NCBI RefSeq assembly: GCF_023343835.1
Contig: NC_064435.1
Coordinates: 85,567,788 to 85,631,787, forward strand
Direction of reading: 5' to 3'
Length of the DNA: 64,000 nt
Origin: Lagopus muta
Lineage: Eukaryota > Chordata > Aves > Galliformes > Phasianidae
Shown here in pieces: positions 11,401 through 24,027 of this stretch. A program made the translations under genes and the position numbers. The notes under the pieces were generated by a model. That model searched no databases, was not told the origin of the DNA, and worked only from the letters and a program-made list of their open reading frames with translations. Every line of letters starts with the position of its first letter. Position 1 is the stretch's first letter.

Positions 11401-12999
11401 TCATTTTCTTCCTTAATAGAGAGGAACTGGAGATTGTTTCTGAATCTCAGCTGTGCAGGGCTGCACAGAGCTGTGAGTCAAAAGGGGGGAGCAAGGAGAC
11501 AGTGTTGGTTTCCTCCTGAATGACAGTAATGTGGAGGCACAGAGCAGGGAAAACACCACAACGCACACCATGCTCTGATGCATTCTATTATATTCCTCTG
11601 ATGCTGAGTTTAAATGTGTCTTTGGAAGAACAGAAGGATCATAGACATACATGGAATATACATCACAACTGTACATATGAAACTATACATCATAAACACT
11701 GTTCTTGCTACAAGTCTGCAGACTGGGGAAATAATTAGGAACCAGTAAATATAAAAAAGACTGAGTGGGACTCCAGTTCCTGGGAGATATGGAGTAAACC
11801 TCAGCTGGTATTAGACCTTGTGTTTATAGTTGAGTGAGTGCCTTTGAATGAGTGAAATTCTATTTCAGTGGCAGGCAGATCAGAACAAACAACTTGGCGT
11901 CGTCTCTTTGTGACAAAGCAATCTTGACAAGTATATATGGCTGGTACTTAAAAATTCCCGTTGTGTCGTTGAAACACTTCCAGACATCACTTAATCAGGT
12001 GAAGGAGATTTTAGTTCATTCCTTGTACTCCTTCAGGTTTGCCAATGATAGCTTGTCTAGATTTTAATCTCCTATTTCTCTTCAATTCTTGCGAATTTCT
12101 GCAGCTGAACTGTGAGATCAGAACCAACATTTCTGGCATGCACAGTGCGTACTCTCTCCCTGCTGGCAGCAGGGCTGAGCACTGTGAGCCCTCCAGCCAG
12201 GCCGGGTCAAAGCCTGGTGTTTTGGTTAGGGTGGGCTGGGAGGACTGAGGGGCAGGTATACGTGGCTGTGTGTCACTTTGTCACATGGCACCGGTGCCCA
12301 GCAGGCACATGGCATCGTGTACCCAGCAGTGCTCCTACAAGTGCCTGCTCCCCTACAAAATCTGTGCATGAGCTGATTTGGGGAAGCAATCTATGTACAG
12401 TTTATAATTTCAACTTTATACTCATGGCTCCTTATGCATAAGCACTGGTTGAACTCGAGCCCATTTAAGATATCTGCTTCCTGGTTTCTCCCAGGTTAGA
12501 CTGGAATTTCAGTCACTGGAAATACCAGGCTGTCCTGACAGGGAGGTTCCACTTTCTTCCAGGCAACAAGCTGGCTTCTTCTCCAGGACACCTTTGTCAG
12601 GGAGTACTTGTTGAGCATGCAAACCATCTGCTGGGAAGCCTTGTACTGAATAAAACAGGCACGGTTCCATTTTGGTCACTCAGTTTAACACCCTCAGTTC
12701 AGAGGGCTGGTATTAGAGCTGGCCCAACAGACTCTGACAAGACAGGGCGGTGAAGATTCAGAATGCTATTTTCTGAGTCACTCATGTTTTCTGCTCTGTG
12801 TCTTAAAGGAGTTGCAGCAGTGCTGAAAATCCTGCCAGGAAGCCTCCTGATGGCTGAGGGAGTGTGTCCCACATTTGTGAATGACATGCTGTGCTACTTC
12901 GTGTTCCTGAAGAGGTGACCTTCAGGAGAAGTGGGGATGGGAGGGAAATGCTGCTTTAGCACCTACACAGCTGGATGGGGATATCAAAGAGAAGGCTCA

Positions 13000-13103
13000 G
13001 ATCTTCACAAAACATCTGGGCATGAAGCTGAGCAACCTGCTGCAGCAGGAGGGTTGGACAAGAGGGCCTTCTGAGGCCCCTTCCCATCTCAACTATTTCG
13101 TGT
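13000..13103 (+). mobile_element. CR1 LINE 3' end, degraded
   Basis: The segment GAGCAACCTGCTGCAGCAGG followed by GGGTTGGACAAGAGGGCCTT matches the CR1 3' terminal text (typically GGTTGGACTAGATGACCT and a CCCTTCCA run). The tail repeat is lost. It is short and diverged, so the boundaries are uncertain. Confidence 0.5.
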
Positions 13104-16100
13104 TTTTGCTACACAGGCACATGAACCTCACACTTTGACATGCAAGACCTAGAAGAGATCTTTAAACTGCACAGGCAACCCATGGAGCTAAGAGCCTATG
13201 GGAATGAATGACTTATCCTTTTTCTTCCCCAGCTAAGGCAATCTGTTAGCCTCACAGCCCTATAGATGCTGCACTTAAAATTATTTTGTGTGTCAGAGAA
13301 GCCTGCAGAGGGCAGCTTTACTCTTATATCACTGTCTTCAGCTGCTTGCTTTGTGTCTTTAGCACTGCACAAAGCACCCCCCACTTCTTTCTTTCTCACA
13401 ACAGAAAACAACAATTTATATCGTGTAATTTTTCTGCTTTTATTTTTCTAGCCTGTTGGCGACAAAGGAAGTCACTGTAATCTATCTGGCTAGATAACGT
13501 ACAGTTCATTTGCATGGCATGTGATTACAAGGTTCTAGAAGACACTAATTAGGAAGTAAATCTGGGGGGAGAGAATAGGGATTAGGAAGTATCCATCAGT
13601 CAGATGCCTGTCAGCCTGCAGAATAATAATAATTAATCATAATTAACAATACATTCTGTGTCAGCGGTGTATCTTATCTGAAGACTCTACAGGCATTTTG
13701 TATTTAATCTGCACAGCTACTTCTGATGGGAATAGACATGATAAAATATTTAGAACTAAATTTGCAAATGGCTTTTCTGAGATGAGATTGCTAAAGCAGA
13801 TGTATACAAGCACCACAATGAAGCACCTGTTTTTCAGATGTGCTCAGCATTTGTAAGCCCCTGAGTTTGTGTGCTAGTACTAACTCTGATGTCTTTTAGC
13901 ACACAAAATGTGAGTAGCGCCTGTGCCTCAGTGGAGGACAACGTTTCAAGTGACAGCCAGGATGTGCTGGGAAATCTAAGTCTCACCCCATGGACATGGC
14001 TGGATCTATTTTGTACCTGTATTTTGCATGAATTCTGCTGGGGAAGAGCACACATGCAGAACCAAGCCCTTATGCATAAGCTGTGCATGGACTGTAGATG
14101 TGCACAGCCAAGCATGCTGCAAGTCAGCTCACCTACAAGCAGAACAGTTCTAGCTCCTCCTAAGTGTGGTGTGAATGCTTTGAATACATCTGAGACGCTA
14201 CAGCAATAATGAAAAATGTGCAGTTTGCAGGACTCAGTGTGCTTATTTCTGCTAGAACAGCTCTCAAATCATTATATGTACATCATCCAGTGTACTATGA
14301 AGCTTTTCTGGTAAACAAAATACCGAGTGGCCTGCAAAGTTAAACTTCTGAGTCATAACCAAAACAACCAAAATGAGAAAAAGAATCCATTGCTTTCGTG
14401 AAATACCCTTTGTTTAACACCTACTTTTTTTTTAGTGTTTTCCTCTTCAGATCTCAGCGTATACAATGCCAGTTTTAGTGGAATCAGGAAATAACTCCAG
14501 ATCCTCAAGCTCATTTGTATAATGCCCTGCTGCCATGCTCCCCACGCACAACTGATTTCTGCCCTTTTCTTACTCAGCAATCCAGAAATCAGAAGTGTTA
14601 CACCCTCAAAGCTCAGCCCTTCCATAGGTGCTCAGTGGAGAGGTACACGCCAGTCCAGAGAAAAGAAAAGCCTTTGTTTTCTCCAACTAATAACATTGTT
14701 AGTCGTTTAATTAGATGTTATCCCACTCCCCGCAGACCTGGCAATTTTTTCTGCTAACACAAGCTAAGTGAGCGAAGGTAAATAAACCTGTGCCACAAAT
14801 GTCTCTCTCTAGCTCCCAGGGCATACAGCCTTTCTTGGCCTGTGTTCAGCCTTTTCTTTCTCCCTTTTAATTTTTCACAATTGTAACAAAGAACTGGTGT
14901 ACCCTGTAGGGAGGGAAGCCTAAATTCTGCCACATGATCTCCTAGGTTTGTAGCACAGTGGTAGAAATACTCCAAGTTCTGTAACGAATGCAGATTAGTT
15001 GGAAAATCCCTCTTTAGAATTGATTCAAGAAGGAGAAAATACACCCAGTGTTGCAGCTTTAGTAATACTTATTTGAGATAAAAAATTCTTCCTTTTTCTC
15101 AAGTTTTCCATTTCTGCTACGCTGCCCTGTTTTTGAAGGAGAATAAGATAAACCTCTAGAAAGTGATGAGTATAGGACAAAAGGCCAGAAGTTCTGGCAG
15201 TGGACCGAGCAATAGATTATAGATCCATAATGTCCCTTTTGACTCTCAGAGCTACCACAGCTTTGCAAGCAAACGGGCAAGCCCGCAATACACCAGCTGT
15301 TGTTCCAAGTTGCCTGCGAATAAAGGCCAAGTGTTCCATCCTGGTGACCATGTGGTCACTGAAGTCAATAACACTGCCTAGGGGCCCAAGGCATTTTCTC
15401 AGTCTTTAAAGGTGAAATTCTGTCATTTGTTCCCTGCAACACATAAAAATCTTTTCTATAGATGTGGTGATGCGGCTGCAGCCGTTTCTGGGGTTTCTGA
15501 GAGCCCACTGAGACTTTTCCCCAATGCTCAGCTGAGGGATGTAGTCTGGACTCCTGCAGAAATCTTTCTTTGGGTCTTTTGCAAGGGGGTCTTTTATTTC
15601 CACGGTAGTTACTGTCTTGTCCAGTTCCCAGTGATGCAGCCTCAACCCTCATGACTAAATCCACTTGAACTACAGCTACCCCTGTGCTTGTAGAGAATGT
15701 TATCACTTGGGGCAGGAAGTGAAAGTTCATCCCTTAGGAAAGAGCTGGCTGTGATTTTGCAAGGCACAGCAGTAACCTGGTAACCAACATATCTATTCCT
15801 GCTACATTTTCTAGGTCAGCATGACTCATTCTTAAGGGAGCAAATTTAACTGGGTGAGCTGGGAGGACTGTAACCACCATCCCTGCCTGGCACAGTGCAG
15901 GGAGAGGTCACTATGTGGATGAGGAATATTCAGGCTCTGTGCCCTCCCCATCCTCTCAGGGTGCTGTACATCCCTGCTTTGCTATTGAGGGCAAGGCCAG
16001 CAATGATTCTGATCACAATACACAATCCCACTGACCAACTGCAGAGTAAAAAGGGAGCATAAAGCAATTTCAACCTGCATCTGAGTGGGAAGACCTTGCT

Positions 16101-17286
16101 CAGAATGAGAGGCAGACCTCAAAGCGAAGCACCTAGAAGAGCAGTAGCGGAGTGGGGCATGAGCAGGAATCCATTCAAGGAGTGACACACACACAGAAAT
16201 GATGTCCTTTCCTCTTTGTGTGTTATGAACAACAGCATCAGCAGTTGGTGCATGACTCCCTTTTATCCAGTACTGTATAAAATGCATATTTGACTGCGCT
16301 GCACTTTTCCTTGTTATCTGTCAAAGTGCTGTGGGACAGAGCCTTGGCTGTTATCAAACCTGATGCTCTTGATCCATAAAGCTATAAACTATGCTGGCAG
16401 GGGTTACAGACTGCAGTGATTTGGGCTGAAAACCAACTGAGTATGACATACTGATAAATTTTGGCCTTGATGCAGCAGTTTGTGGGCACAAAGCATCTCT
16501 CAGCAAGAATAAACCTTGCAATGCACAGAACACATCTTCATCAATTACAGGGAGTACTCATTAGCCTGTGTTTTTAACCAAATAGGAAAATCTTTTCTCC
16601 TGTGATGGATTTCTTCTTTGACTTTTGGCAAGATCCTCCACTTCCTCATGCCTCAATTTCCACACAGGGGGAAAGATATTCCTTTGCCTTGCAGAGATGC
16701 CGAGCAGATTAATTAGGGCCCAGGTGCACTTTTTAGGCTCTTGGGATGAAAAGTGCAGTGTATGTGTTTACTTTTAAAATTGCATTTCATTATCTTACTG
16801 AAAATACACCCTGTGGACCGTTGCCATTGTGGGCAGGGGAGTTCTTAGCAAACACAGCAAGCCAGAGCTAAGCAGATCTTGTGCACCCCACACCCTGTTA
16901 TTTCAGGGCCCAATCACTGCTAGACCAGAATATCTCCAGAATACCTGCTGTCTCTGCCCGCATTTGGTTTTGACTAAATATTACTCAGAACAAATTGTGA
17001 CAGCTGCTGTTCAAGCACAGAGGGCCTTCTGTTGACGTCAGTGGTTGTATGACAGGCAAATTTGGCTTGCTAGCCCGTTTTAATTGAGTGCATGAGCATA
17101 TGCATCTCCTGTGTGTAACACTCACTGTTAAAGCAGGTCAGGATTTGTTTTAAACTCCTCAGCCTCTGGGGCTCTCTGATTTTCTATGAAAGAAACCAGC
17201 TCTTAGCAAAATGTGTCACCATAGCAGAGGCAGGGGTGCCACCTGCAGTTACAAAACTAGGCTCTGCAAAACTGTGCTTTTCACAG
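13104..17286. other. Intergenic DNA
   Basis: No gene is recognised. The stretch 13480-13800 is AT-rich with homeodomain- and octamer-type motifs and looks like a possible conserved non-coding element (see findings). Other open frames in the interval are short and featureless. Confidence 0.5.
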
Positions 17287-17770
17287 AATATAGAATCATA
17301 GAATCATAGAATCACCAAGGTTGGAAAAGACCTAAAAGATCATCCAGTCCAACCGTTCATCTATTCCCAACAGCTCCCACTAAACCATGTCCCTCAACAC
17401 AACATCCAGCCTTTCCTTGAACACCCCCAGGCTCAGTGACTCCACCACCTCCCTGGGCATCCATTCCACTGCCTGACCACCCTTTCTGAAAAGTAATACT
17501 TCCTCATGTCCAGCCTGAATCTCCCCTGCCGTAGCTTGAAACCATTTCCCCTGGTCCTATCACTAATGACACGAGAGAAGAGGCCGACCCCCAGCTCACT
17601 ACAACCTCCCTTCAGGAAGTTATAGAGAGCAATAAGGTCTCCCCTGAGCCTCCTCTTCTCCAGGCTGAACATTCCCAGCTCCTTCAGCCTCTCCTCATAT
17701 GGCCTGTGTTCCAGACCCCTCACCAGTTTTGTTGCCCTCCTTTGAACACGTTCCAGGGCCTCACTAATGC
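17287..17770 (-). mobile_element. CR1 LINE 3' end with ORF2 C-terminus
   Basis: This is a 5'-truncated, relatively well-preserved CR1 copy in minus orientation. It begins at its 3' tail (ATAGAATC repeats, 17287-17312). Reading the minus strand, 17760-17433 translates as the C-terminal part of CR1 ORF2: [18 protein letters not shown], then [20 protein letters not shown], then [18 protein letters not shown]. This region stays open for over 100 codons, so the copy is fairly young for this family. It sits against the tail of an older CR1 that begins at about 17771. Confidence 0.93.
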
Positions 17771-18190
17771 TGGAAAAGACCACTAAGATCAACGAACCAC
17801 CAACCCTTCACCACCAGACTTGCTAAACCACGTCCCACAGTGTTGCATCTACACATTTCTTGACCACCTCCAGGTGACTCCACCATCTCCTTGGCAGCCT
17901 TTTCCAACGCCTCACCACTCTTCTGAGAAGAAATTTTTCCTAACATTCAACCTGAACCTCCCCTGGTGCAGCTTGAGGCCATTCCCTCTTGTCCTATTGC
18001 TGTTACCTGGGAGGTCAACACCCACCTCACCACAGCTTTCTTTCACGTAGTTGTGGGAAGCAATAAGGCCTCCCCTGAGCTTCCTCTTTTCCAGAATAAA
18101 CAATCCCAGTTCCCTCAGACACTCCTTGTAAGACTTGTGCTCCAGACCCTTCACCATCTTCATTGCCCTTCTTTTCTTGCAGCAGTGGCA
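17771..18190 (-). mobile_element. CR1 LINE 3' fragment, older copy
   Basis: A second minus-strand CR1 runs in the same direction as the one before it. The minus-strand translation gives [34 protein letters not shown] and [18 protein letters not shown], the same ORF2 C-terminal region as the neighbour but from a different subfamily and more diverged. It starts with TGGAAAAGACCACTAAGATC and its tail repeat is missing. The simplest reading is that the younger CR1 inserted at its 3' end. Confidence 0.88.
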
Positions 18191-21100
18191 TTGCAACTCC
18201 TCTTGGAGCCTGCTAAATTTGGGCCTGCATTTGGGAAGAGAAGTGCTGGCTTGTTCTGCCTGAGCAATGCTCATTGTTTCCCATGCTTCTGCACAGGATA
18301 AGATTAATATCATTATTCTTCCATCCCACCTGTGCAGCAGCGTGGGACAGGGAAAAGCAATTCCAATGTGCAGAGGACAGCGGCCTCCAAAATGCATTTT
18401 TAGTTACAAGGAACGCGTGGGGTGAATGGGTAGCTGAGCAACCACTGAGATGCCACAGAAATCAGATTTTTTTCTAGATCTGAGAGATTTAAATCTTTTG
18501 ATAGAAAAGAAACTGTGACCCACAGTAACAAAGCAAAGCACTTTTTTTGGACTGTGCGTATAAGCCCTTGATTTTGGCAAATAGCAGCTGACTGGGAAGC
18601 TGGAAGCCATGAGCCGTGCATGAAGGCTGTAAGCCTTTGTCATTCTGAATGTTGGTTCAAGTAATCTTTCTTTGACAGCTCATTTGCATCTAAGCTATCC
18701 CCAAAGAGTCTGAGAGTTTGGAAATAATAGAGATGACATTTGGGTAAGTGTTTAAAAATGCACAGCAGCAGCATGCTCGGAGGCTTGCATTAACAAGCAG
18801 CAACGAATCCCGAAAGTGAGCTGTAAAAAAGGAGTTGAGAATCTGTCTGAATGGAGTAAGCTTCACTGGGCATCTGATGACCGCGTAGGAACGGGTCTGT
18901 GCCAGAAGTGGGGAGGTGAGCATTACTCACAAGCTGACAGTGCCAGGAAATAAACCAGCACCAACGAGGCTTACGGTTAAGATGCAGCATTGAGCACAGC
19001 GCACTCCCAACCTCTGCGAAGTGCTCCATTGAGAAAATTGCTTGCAAATCAAGCTGAATGGCAATGGGGAAAAAAAAAATAAAAAAAAAACAACACGGCA
19101 ACAGAATGGTTTCAATGAGCCAAAAAAATTATGTGATTTTAAATGTTCCTGTCCTCTAGCGCAGGCACGATGCCAGCAAATCTGCTCAAGCAAGCTTTGA
19201 GGATTAGGGAGAAGAGATTTTGCTGGTTCCCAGGCAGTCAATGCTGTGTGCAGCTCTGCAAATGTTGCTCAGCACCAATAGGATGCATCCTGACGGGGGA
19301 AGAGCTGGGGGCTGCTGGGTCTGGGAGAAAACTGCTTGTGCCAGGATTGGGCATTAAAACTGCGTAGGAGAAGGGAGCACCATAAAACTGAAGTAATGCA
19401 CTATAGTGGATTTCAGGAGCGCTGAAATCCATGAATTGGATTTACTGCTTCCCCCCCCCCCCCATGATATGCAAATATTTTAATTTTTATTCTTATTGCT
19501 ATTTTGATTGCTCAGAAAGACAACAGGTTGGCTGAGGGCCTGGTTTTACCAACATGTAATGAGAGACAGCTTTTTCCTGAGAGCTTCTTTGTCCGAATTG
19601 GGTGAAATGAATTAAGAATTGAAGAAAAAAAATAAAAAAAGGCAAAATGAGGGGAGAAATTACCCTGAAGTAAAAAGGACAAATGAGGGCAACACCAGCA
19701 GTTCCGTATTCAGCGCTGTTCCCACAACAGCCCTGCAGAGCTGCTAAGTGGATATGAACCAAAACTGTACCAAGACCAGCATTTGATGCTCATTTTGCAA
19801 AGCACAATTAGCCTCATAAGGATCTGTGACACATCAGGATCTCTGAAGGAATAGAAGGACAGAAAAAGTCAGAGTTTTTGCTCTAAAATGAGTACTTTTA
19901 TTTTATTTTTTTTTCCTGAAATATTACCGAAGTGTATTAATTTGATTTTGAAGAATGCATTAAATTCAGTCTGCCTGCAGATTCATGCCCTGGCCACGAG
20001 CACCAGTGCTGCAGAAGGATACAGAATTATGTGGCTCTCACAGCCTTGACTCACAGCTCACTCCTCCCAAATTCCTACCTGCCTCCATCTATTCTATGCA
20101 ATTCATGTCAGAGACCATAGAGTATTGGAAAGGTGTTTTAAAGATCATATATTTCAGCTATGTATCCTTTTCCTTTTTACGCATGCTTAATTGTCTGGTT
20201 TTACCTGAGGCCTTTTTGGAGCTTTCTTTGCCTTCAGTGGCATAAAAAGTCAGTGTGTGGTATAAGTTCCTTTGCCCACTGGTGTCATGCTCAGGTGCAC
20301 ACAAGACTCCAGAAGCAGTTTTATAAATCACCTGCAAAGAAAGATCGAAGGCAATGAGACGAAGCTGACTGTTCTAATTCATTTCAGTATCAGCTGTAGT
20401 GCTGCAGAGCTCACACTGGGCTCCAGGATTGCCTGCCCTATTTCCTTCAGAGCTCTCATCCCAAATAGTGCCTGTGCAGCTGCACCGCCGTCTTCCTGTG
20501 AAGGAAGCTTTTGAATTATAGGGGCTATATTTACCTGTGTTATTGCCTGGGAAGACAACTGGCTCACTCAAGACCAGGAGCAGGTGGTAAGCCAGTAGGT
20601 AGGCAGCATGGGTGGCTGGGAGTCTGGGCTCAGCATGACTAATAACTACCTTACAGAGCAACAGAGGTTTTGAAAACTCTTCTGCTTTCTCTTAGCGTGC
20701 AACAAGACCTCGAGGTTTTTTGTGGGAAAAAACTGCCTGTTTTCTCCATCTCCCTTCTTCTGAGGGGTTGCTCTGTGGGGACAGAGCCAGGTGAGGAAGC
20801 AGCTGCTCAGACAGCTGACTGTGGGAATAGGCTGTAGAACTCCCCTGCTCTTCTGGGTTGGGACACAAGTGAAAACGTGATGAAAGATGCAGATGGAATT
20901 TTCAGTCCAAAGCGGGGTTTATGTTAAATGAATAAATGTTTATAGAACACCAGTAAGGTCAGATGCAGAAGGAACCATTATTGAGAAATTTTGTACAGAG
21001 GCTGTCAAAACTCCAAAAGCCAAATGATTTATCAAGTGGAATTTTTCATGCTCATTCACTAAAGACAAAACTATTTTCTGTTGGTTTTTCTTCTTGTACA

Positions 21101-21282
21101 ACTTTTCACAAATAAATTCAGATATTAAAAAAACCCACAACTCTGAATGGAATTTTTTAAGTCCTTTTTTTATTTTATTTTTTCCTTTCTATTTTCTTCT
21201 GAATCCAGCTCCCAAATCATTTCAGAGCCAGCTGTAGTGAGAACACGGGACAAAAAAACTAAATGGCAGAGTACCATAGAGT
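18191..21282. other. Intergenic DNA with homopolymer runs
   Basis: No gene is recognised. It holds an A-rich run at about 19070-19091, a 13-base C run at 19451-19463, and A- and T-rich runs near 19625-19640 and 19895-19913. Confidence 0.55.
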
Positions 21283-21390
21283 AGATGTGGCTCTGAGGGA
21301 CATGGGGTGGTGGCCATGGTGGTGATGGGTTGATGGTTGGCCTAGAGGATCCCAGTGGTCTTTTCCAATCTTAATGATCCTGTCATTCTA
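21283..21390 (+). mobile_element. CR1 LINE 3' tail fragment
   Basis: About 100 bp resembling the CR1 3' UTR in plus orientation: GGTTGATGGTTGGCCTAGAG, then GGTCTTTTCCAATCTTAATG and a final CATTCT. Too short to hold coding sequence. Confidence 0.75.
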
Positions 21391-21879
21391 CATACCTTCT
21401 CTTCCCCATGGAAACCACTGCTCAGAAGCACAGATGGAAGCAGCTGGGGGATTTTGTGGCAGTCATCATAGTTCTGTCCTGCAGTGTTGAGCTTGAGAAA
21501 TATTTCTTTGCAAACCTTGACTAAGGAATAAGGATGCAGAGAAATGACTCACCAGATCCTAGGCCTGCTGGATAAAATCTATTTGAAATGACAACCCATT
21601 AAAGAATAAGGTATTTCTTGAAGCACTTCAGTGTATCACCTCAATCTACGACTCCTGTGATCATTAAAGTTCTTTAAACTCTTTTCATCTTCTCACTGTA
21701 TCATCTCCTCCAGGTCCTGGATGATTCCATGCAGAAGAAAGCAGGTGACTTGTACACTCTGCTGGGTTAACGTGAGAAGCAGGTTCTATCTTCACTTAAA
21801 GAGAGTGAGGATGAGTGTGCCTCTTTGGTCCACATCCTCTCTAAGAAAGGAGTCAGGGGTTTTGCAAAGGAAGGCAACA
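21391..21879. other. Intergenic DNA between two CR1 fragments
   Basis: I see no exon, RNA gene or repeat in this stretch. Confidence 0.5.
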
Positions 21880-22038
21880 TTCCTCCCCAGAGAGATGGTG
21901 GACACCCTGTCCTCAGAAACATTCAAAGGCAGGCTGGACAGGGATCTGAGCAACCTGGTGGAGCTGCAGGTTTATTGCAGAGAAGTTGGACTAGGTGACA
22001 TTTGAGGGTCCTTTCCAGCTCAAATGATTCTATGATTG
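21880..22038 (+). mobile_element. CR1 LINE 3' end
   Basis: Plus-strand CR1 remnant. The translation MVDTLSSETFKGRLDRDL corresponds to the last residues of ORF2, followed by GTTGGACTAGGTGACATTTG and the tail ATGATTCTATGATT (about 22023-22036). The left boundary is approximate and may reach further upstream. Confidence 0.85.
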
Positions 22039-23929
22039 TCTTGCCTCTTTAACCCTAACCTTAATTCCTTCTAGAGCAAGGGCTTCTCACACACAGAAAG
22101 GCTACAGCCTGTAAAACACAAAAAATGTTTTATTAACATCAACAAACTACAAGAGACTCCAGAAAGACTCCAGAAAGACTGCTTTATCATTAGAATAATT
22201 TTTCTGCTTTTTCTAAATTTTATTCCTTGAGGCTGCTCCACGGCATTTCCAAATCACTCGAGTCATAGATGTCATCTGGAGAAAATGAAGACATCTCCAA
22301 AGAACACAGATCTTAAACTGAGTCCTTCTGTGCTGCTTGCTGTTGCTTCAGACAAGTAGTGTTGAGCAATGTGATCTCACGTGTGGTTAGTATGGGAGTT
22401 GAGTAATATCAAGTGCCTTATCTGCGGCTGCATCTGCAGTTGCATTTTATTTAATACAGTAACAAAGTGTTGAAACAAACCACCTGATTATTCCCATTTC
22501 TGGAACGTGAAGCTGAAGAGAACCATGGTGCATGGAAAGTAGACTCCCTTTGAAAGAAACAACGCCAAAAGCTCTTCTCCAGCTGTGCATCAAAGATACC
22601 TCATCTCCTGGACCTGTGGCCTATGCATCAGATAGCTTCAAACCACACCCCTGGGGATGATCAGATGGGATTTGCTGTGAAACCAGGTGAATTCAAGCTG
22701 CAGATGCTCCTTGTTCAAAAGGCAGAAGGAAAAAATAGCAGCCTAAATTGTCAAATCGAGTCAGACAAATGAGGTCAATCATAATGGCACAGATGACACT
22801 CTTCCCTGAGGACATTCGTTGACATGTGTCAGTCTCGCTGACCGGCTGTTTCCCTTTCTCTATGACATTTCTTAAACAAAAATAAATTAAGAATTTATTG
22901 CAAAAAAATAGATACCGCTAGTACTATTGCTGATATGAAGAGAGGCCTGTGAATATTTCTTCCTTTTTGCATTTGTCTTTACACGTACTTTGCTGACAGT
23001 ATTATGTCACATCTTTCCTAAATAAATTTTATGGTGAATTTCATAAGGTTTTTTTATCCATTCTTCAAGGCTGGAGATAAGATGAATTACTCTATTGTTC
23101 TGCAGCTCATACTAAACTCATGATTTAATCATTTGGCTTGGATACATTCTTTGTACATTGGTACTCTGTCTTTCTTCTCTGTATAAATGAAACAGGAATC
23201 AAAATTAAAAACAAAAAACAAACAACAACAACAAAAAACAGGAAAACATACACTGAAAGCATTGGCAGAGAAGGCAAGACCAGACGGTCACTAACTAGGA
23301 CTATTGGTATCTTTAAAAAATAATCCTCCATTTCCATCTCAATGTACAGCTGATTTGAATGTCGCTCAGAAATTCATTGCTTGGTGTTGGAAAAAAAAAA
23401 CGTCATTAATTATAAATAAACAATCTTGATTTTTGCAACTATTAGCATAAAATTAGGGCACAGCTAAACCAGCACACAGAAAAGCCTCGGGCTTTTGGCT
23501 GAGGTCAAGTAAGACCAAGTTGCTAGTGAAAGGCACAGAGCTCCAAGTGCTGCATTCAGACCTGCTTCAGGTGGCCAACTGAGATGGTGGAGCTCGTTTC
23601 CTGAGAGAAGAAAACAATGCTAATACTAATTGCTTTCTGGCTGCCAAGCAAAATTCCATTCTTGGGTTGGGTTTTCCCAGGATCTTCTTTCCACATACAT
23701 GCTTGTACACACGTGTGCTGTGCCTGTTGCACACGGGCAGGAGCACAATGAAGAAGCAGGAGAGATTCATGAGGGGTTTCCACGTGGTGATGCTTCTTCA
23801 CCCATGCATGGCCATTGTCAGACACAGCTGGCGGTCGCAGCTCTCTTCTCTTTGTGCAGCTGTTATTAACCTGAGAGATATGTGGATGATTGGAAGATAA
23901 ACCAGGTGCTTGTGGGCACAAAGTTAAAG
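22039..23929. other. Intergenic DNA
   Basis: No gene is recognised. An A/C-rich simple tract with CAA repeats lies at about 23205-23243. Confidence 0.55.
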
Positions 23930-24027
23930 CCTGGTCTAGTGGCCGGTGACCCTGCACACGGCAGGGGTGGTTTAACTAGATGATCTTTGAAGTCCTTTTC
24001 AACCCTGGCCATTCTATGATTCTATGA
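23930..24027 (+). mobile_element. CR1 LINE 3' tail fragment
   Basis: About 100 bp of CR1 3' end in plus orientation, recognised by GGCAGGGGTGG, ACTAGATGATCTTTGAAGTC and CCATTCTATGATTCTATGA at the end. It is severely 5'-truncated. Confidence 0.88.

Larger units (their letters stand above)
6276..12999. other. Intergenic DNA with simple repeats
   Basis: About 6.7 kb without a recognisable gene. It contains a short TG run near 7720-7740 and an A/C-rich tract at about 8359-8402 (AAAAC-type). A 165-codon open frame lies at 7802-8299 on the minus strand (separate entry). Confidence 0.5.

Noticed and set aside
17820..18301. Plus-strand open frames across the CR1 pair
   Set aside because: They are antisense to the CR1 ORF2 C-terminal region and have no independent support.
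22045..22068. Telomere-like TTAACCCTAACC
   Set aside because: Less than two full units, with no extension on either side. This is chance in AT-rich DNA.
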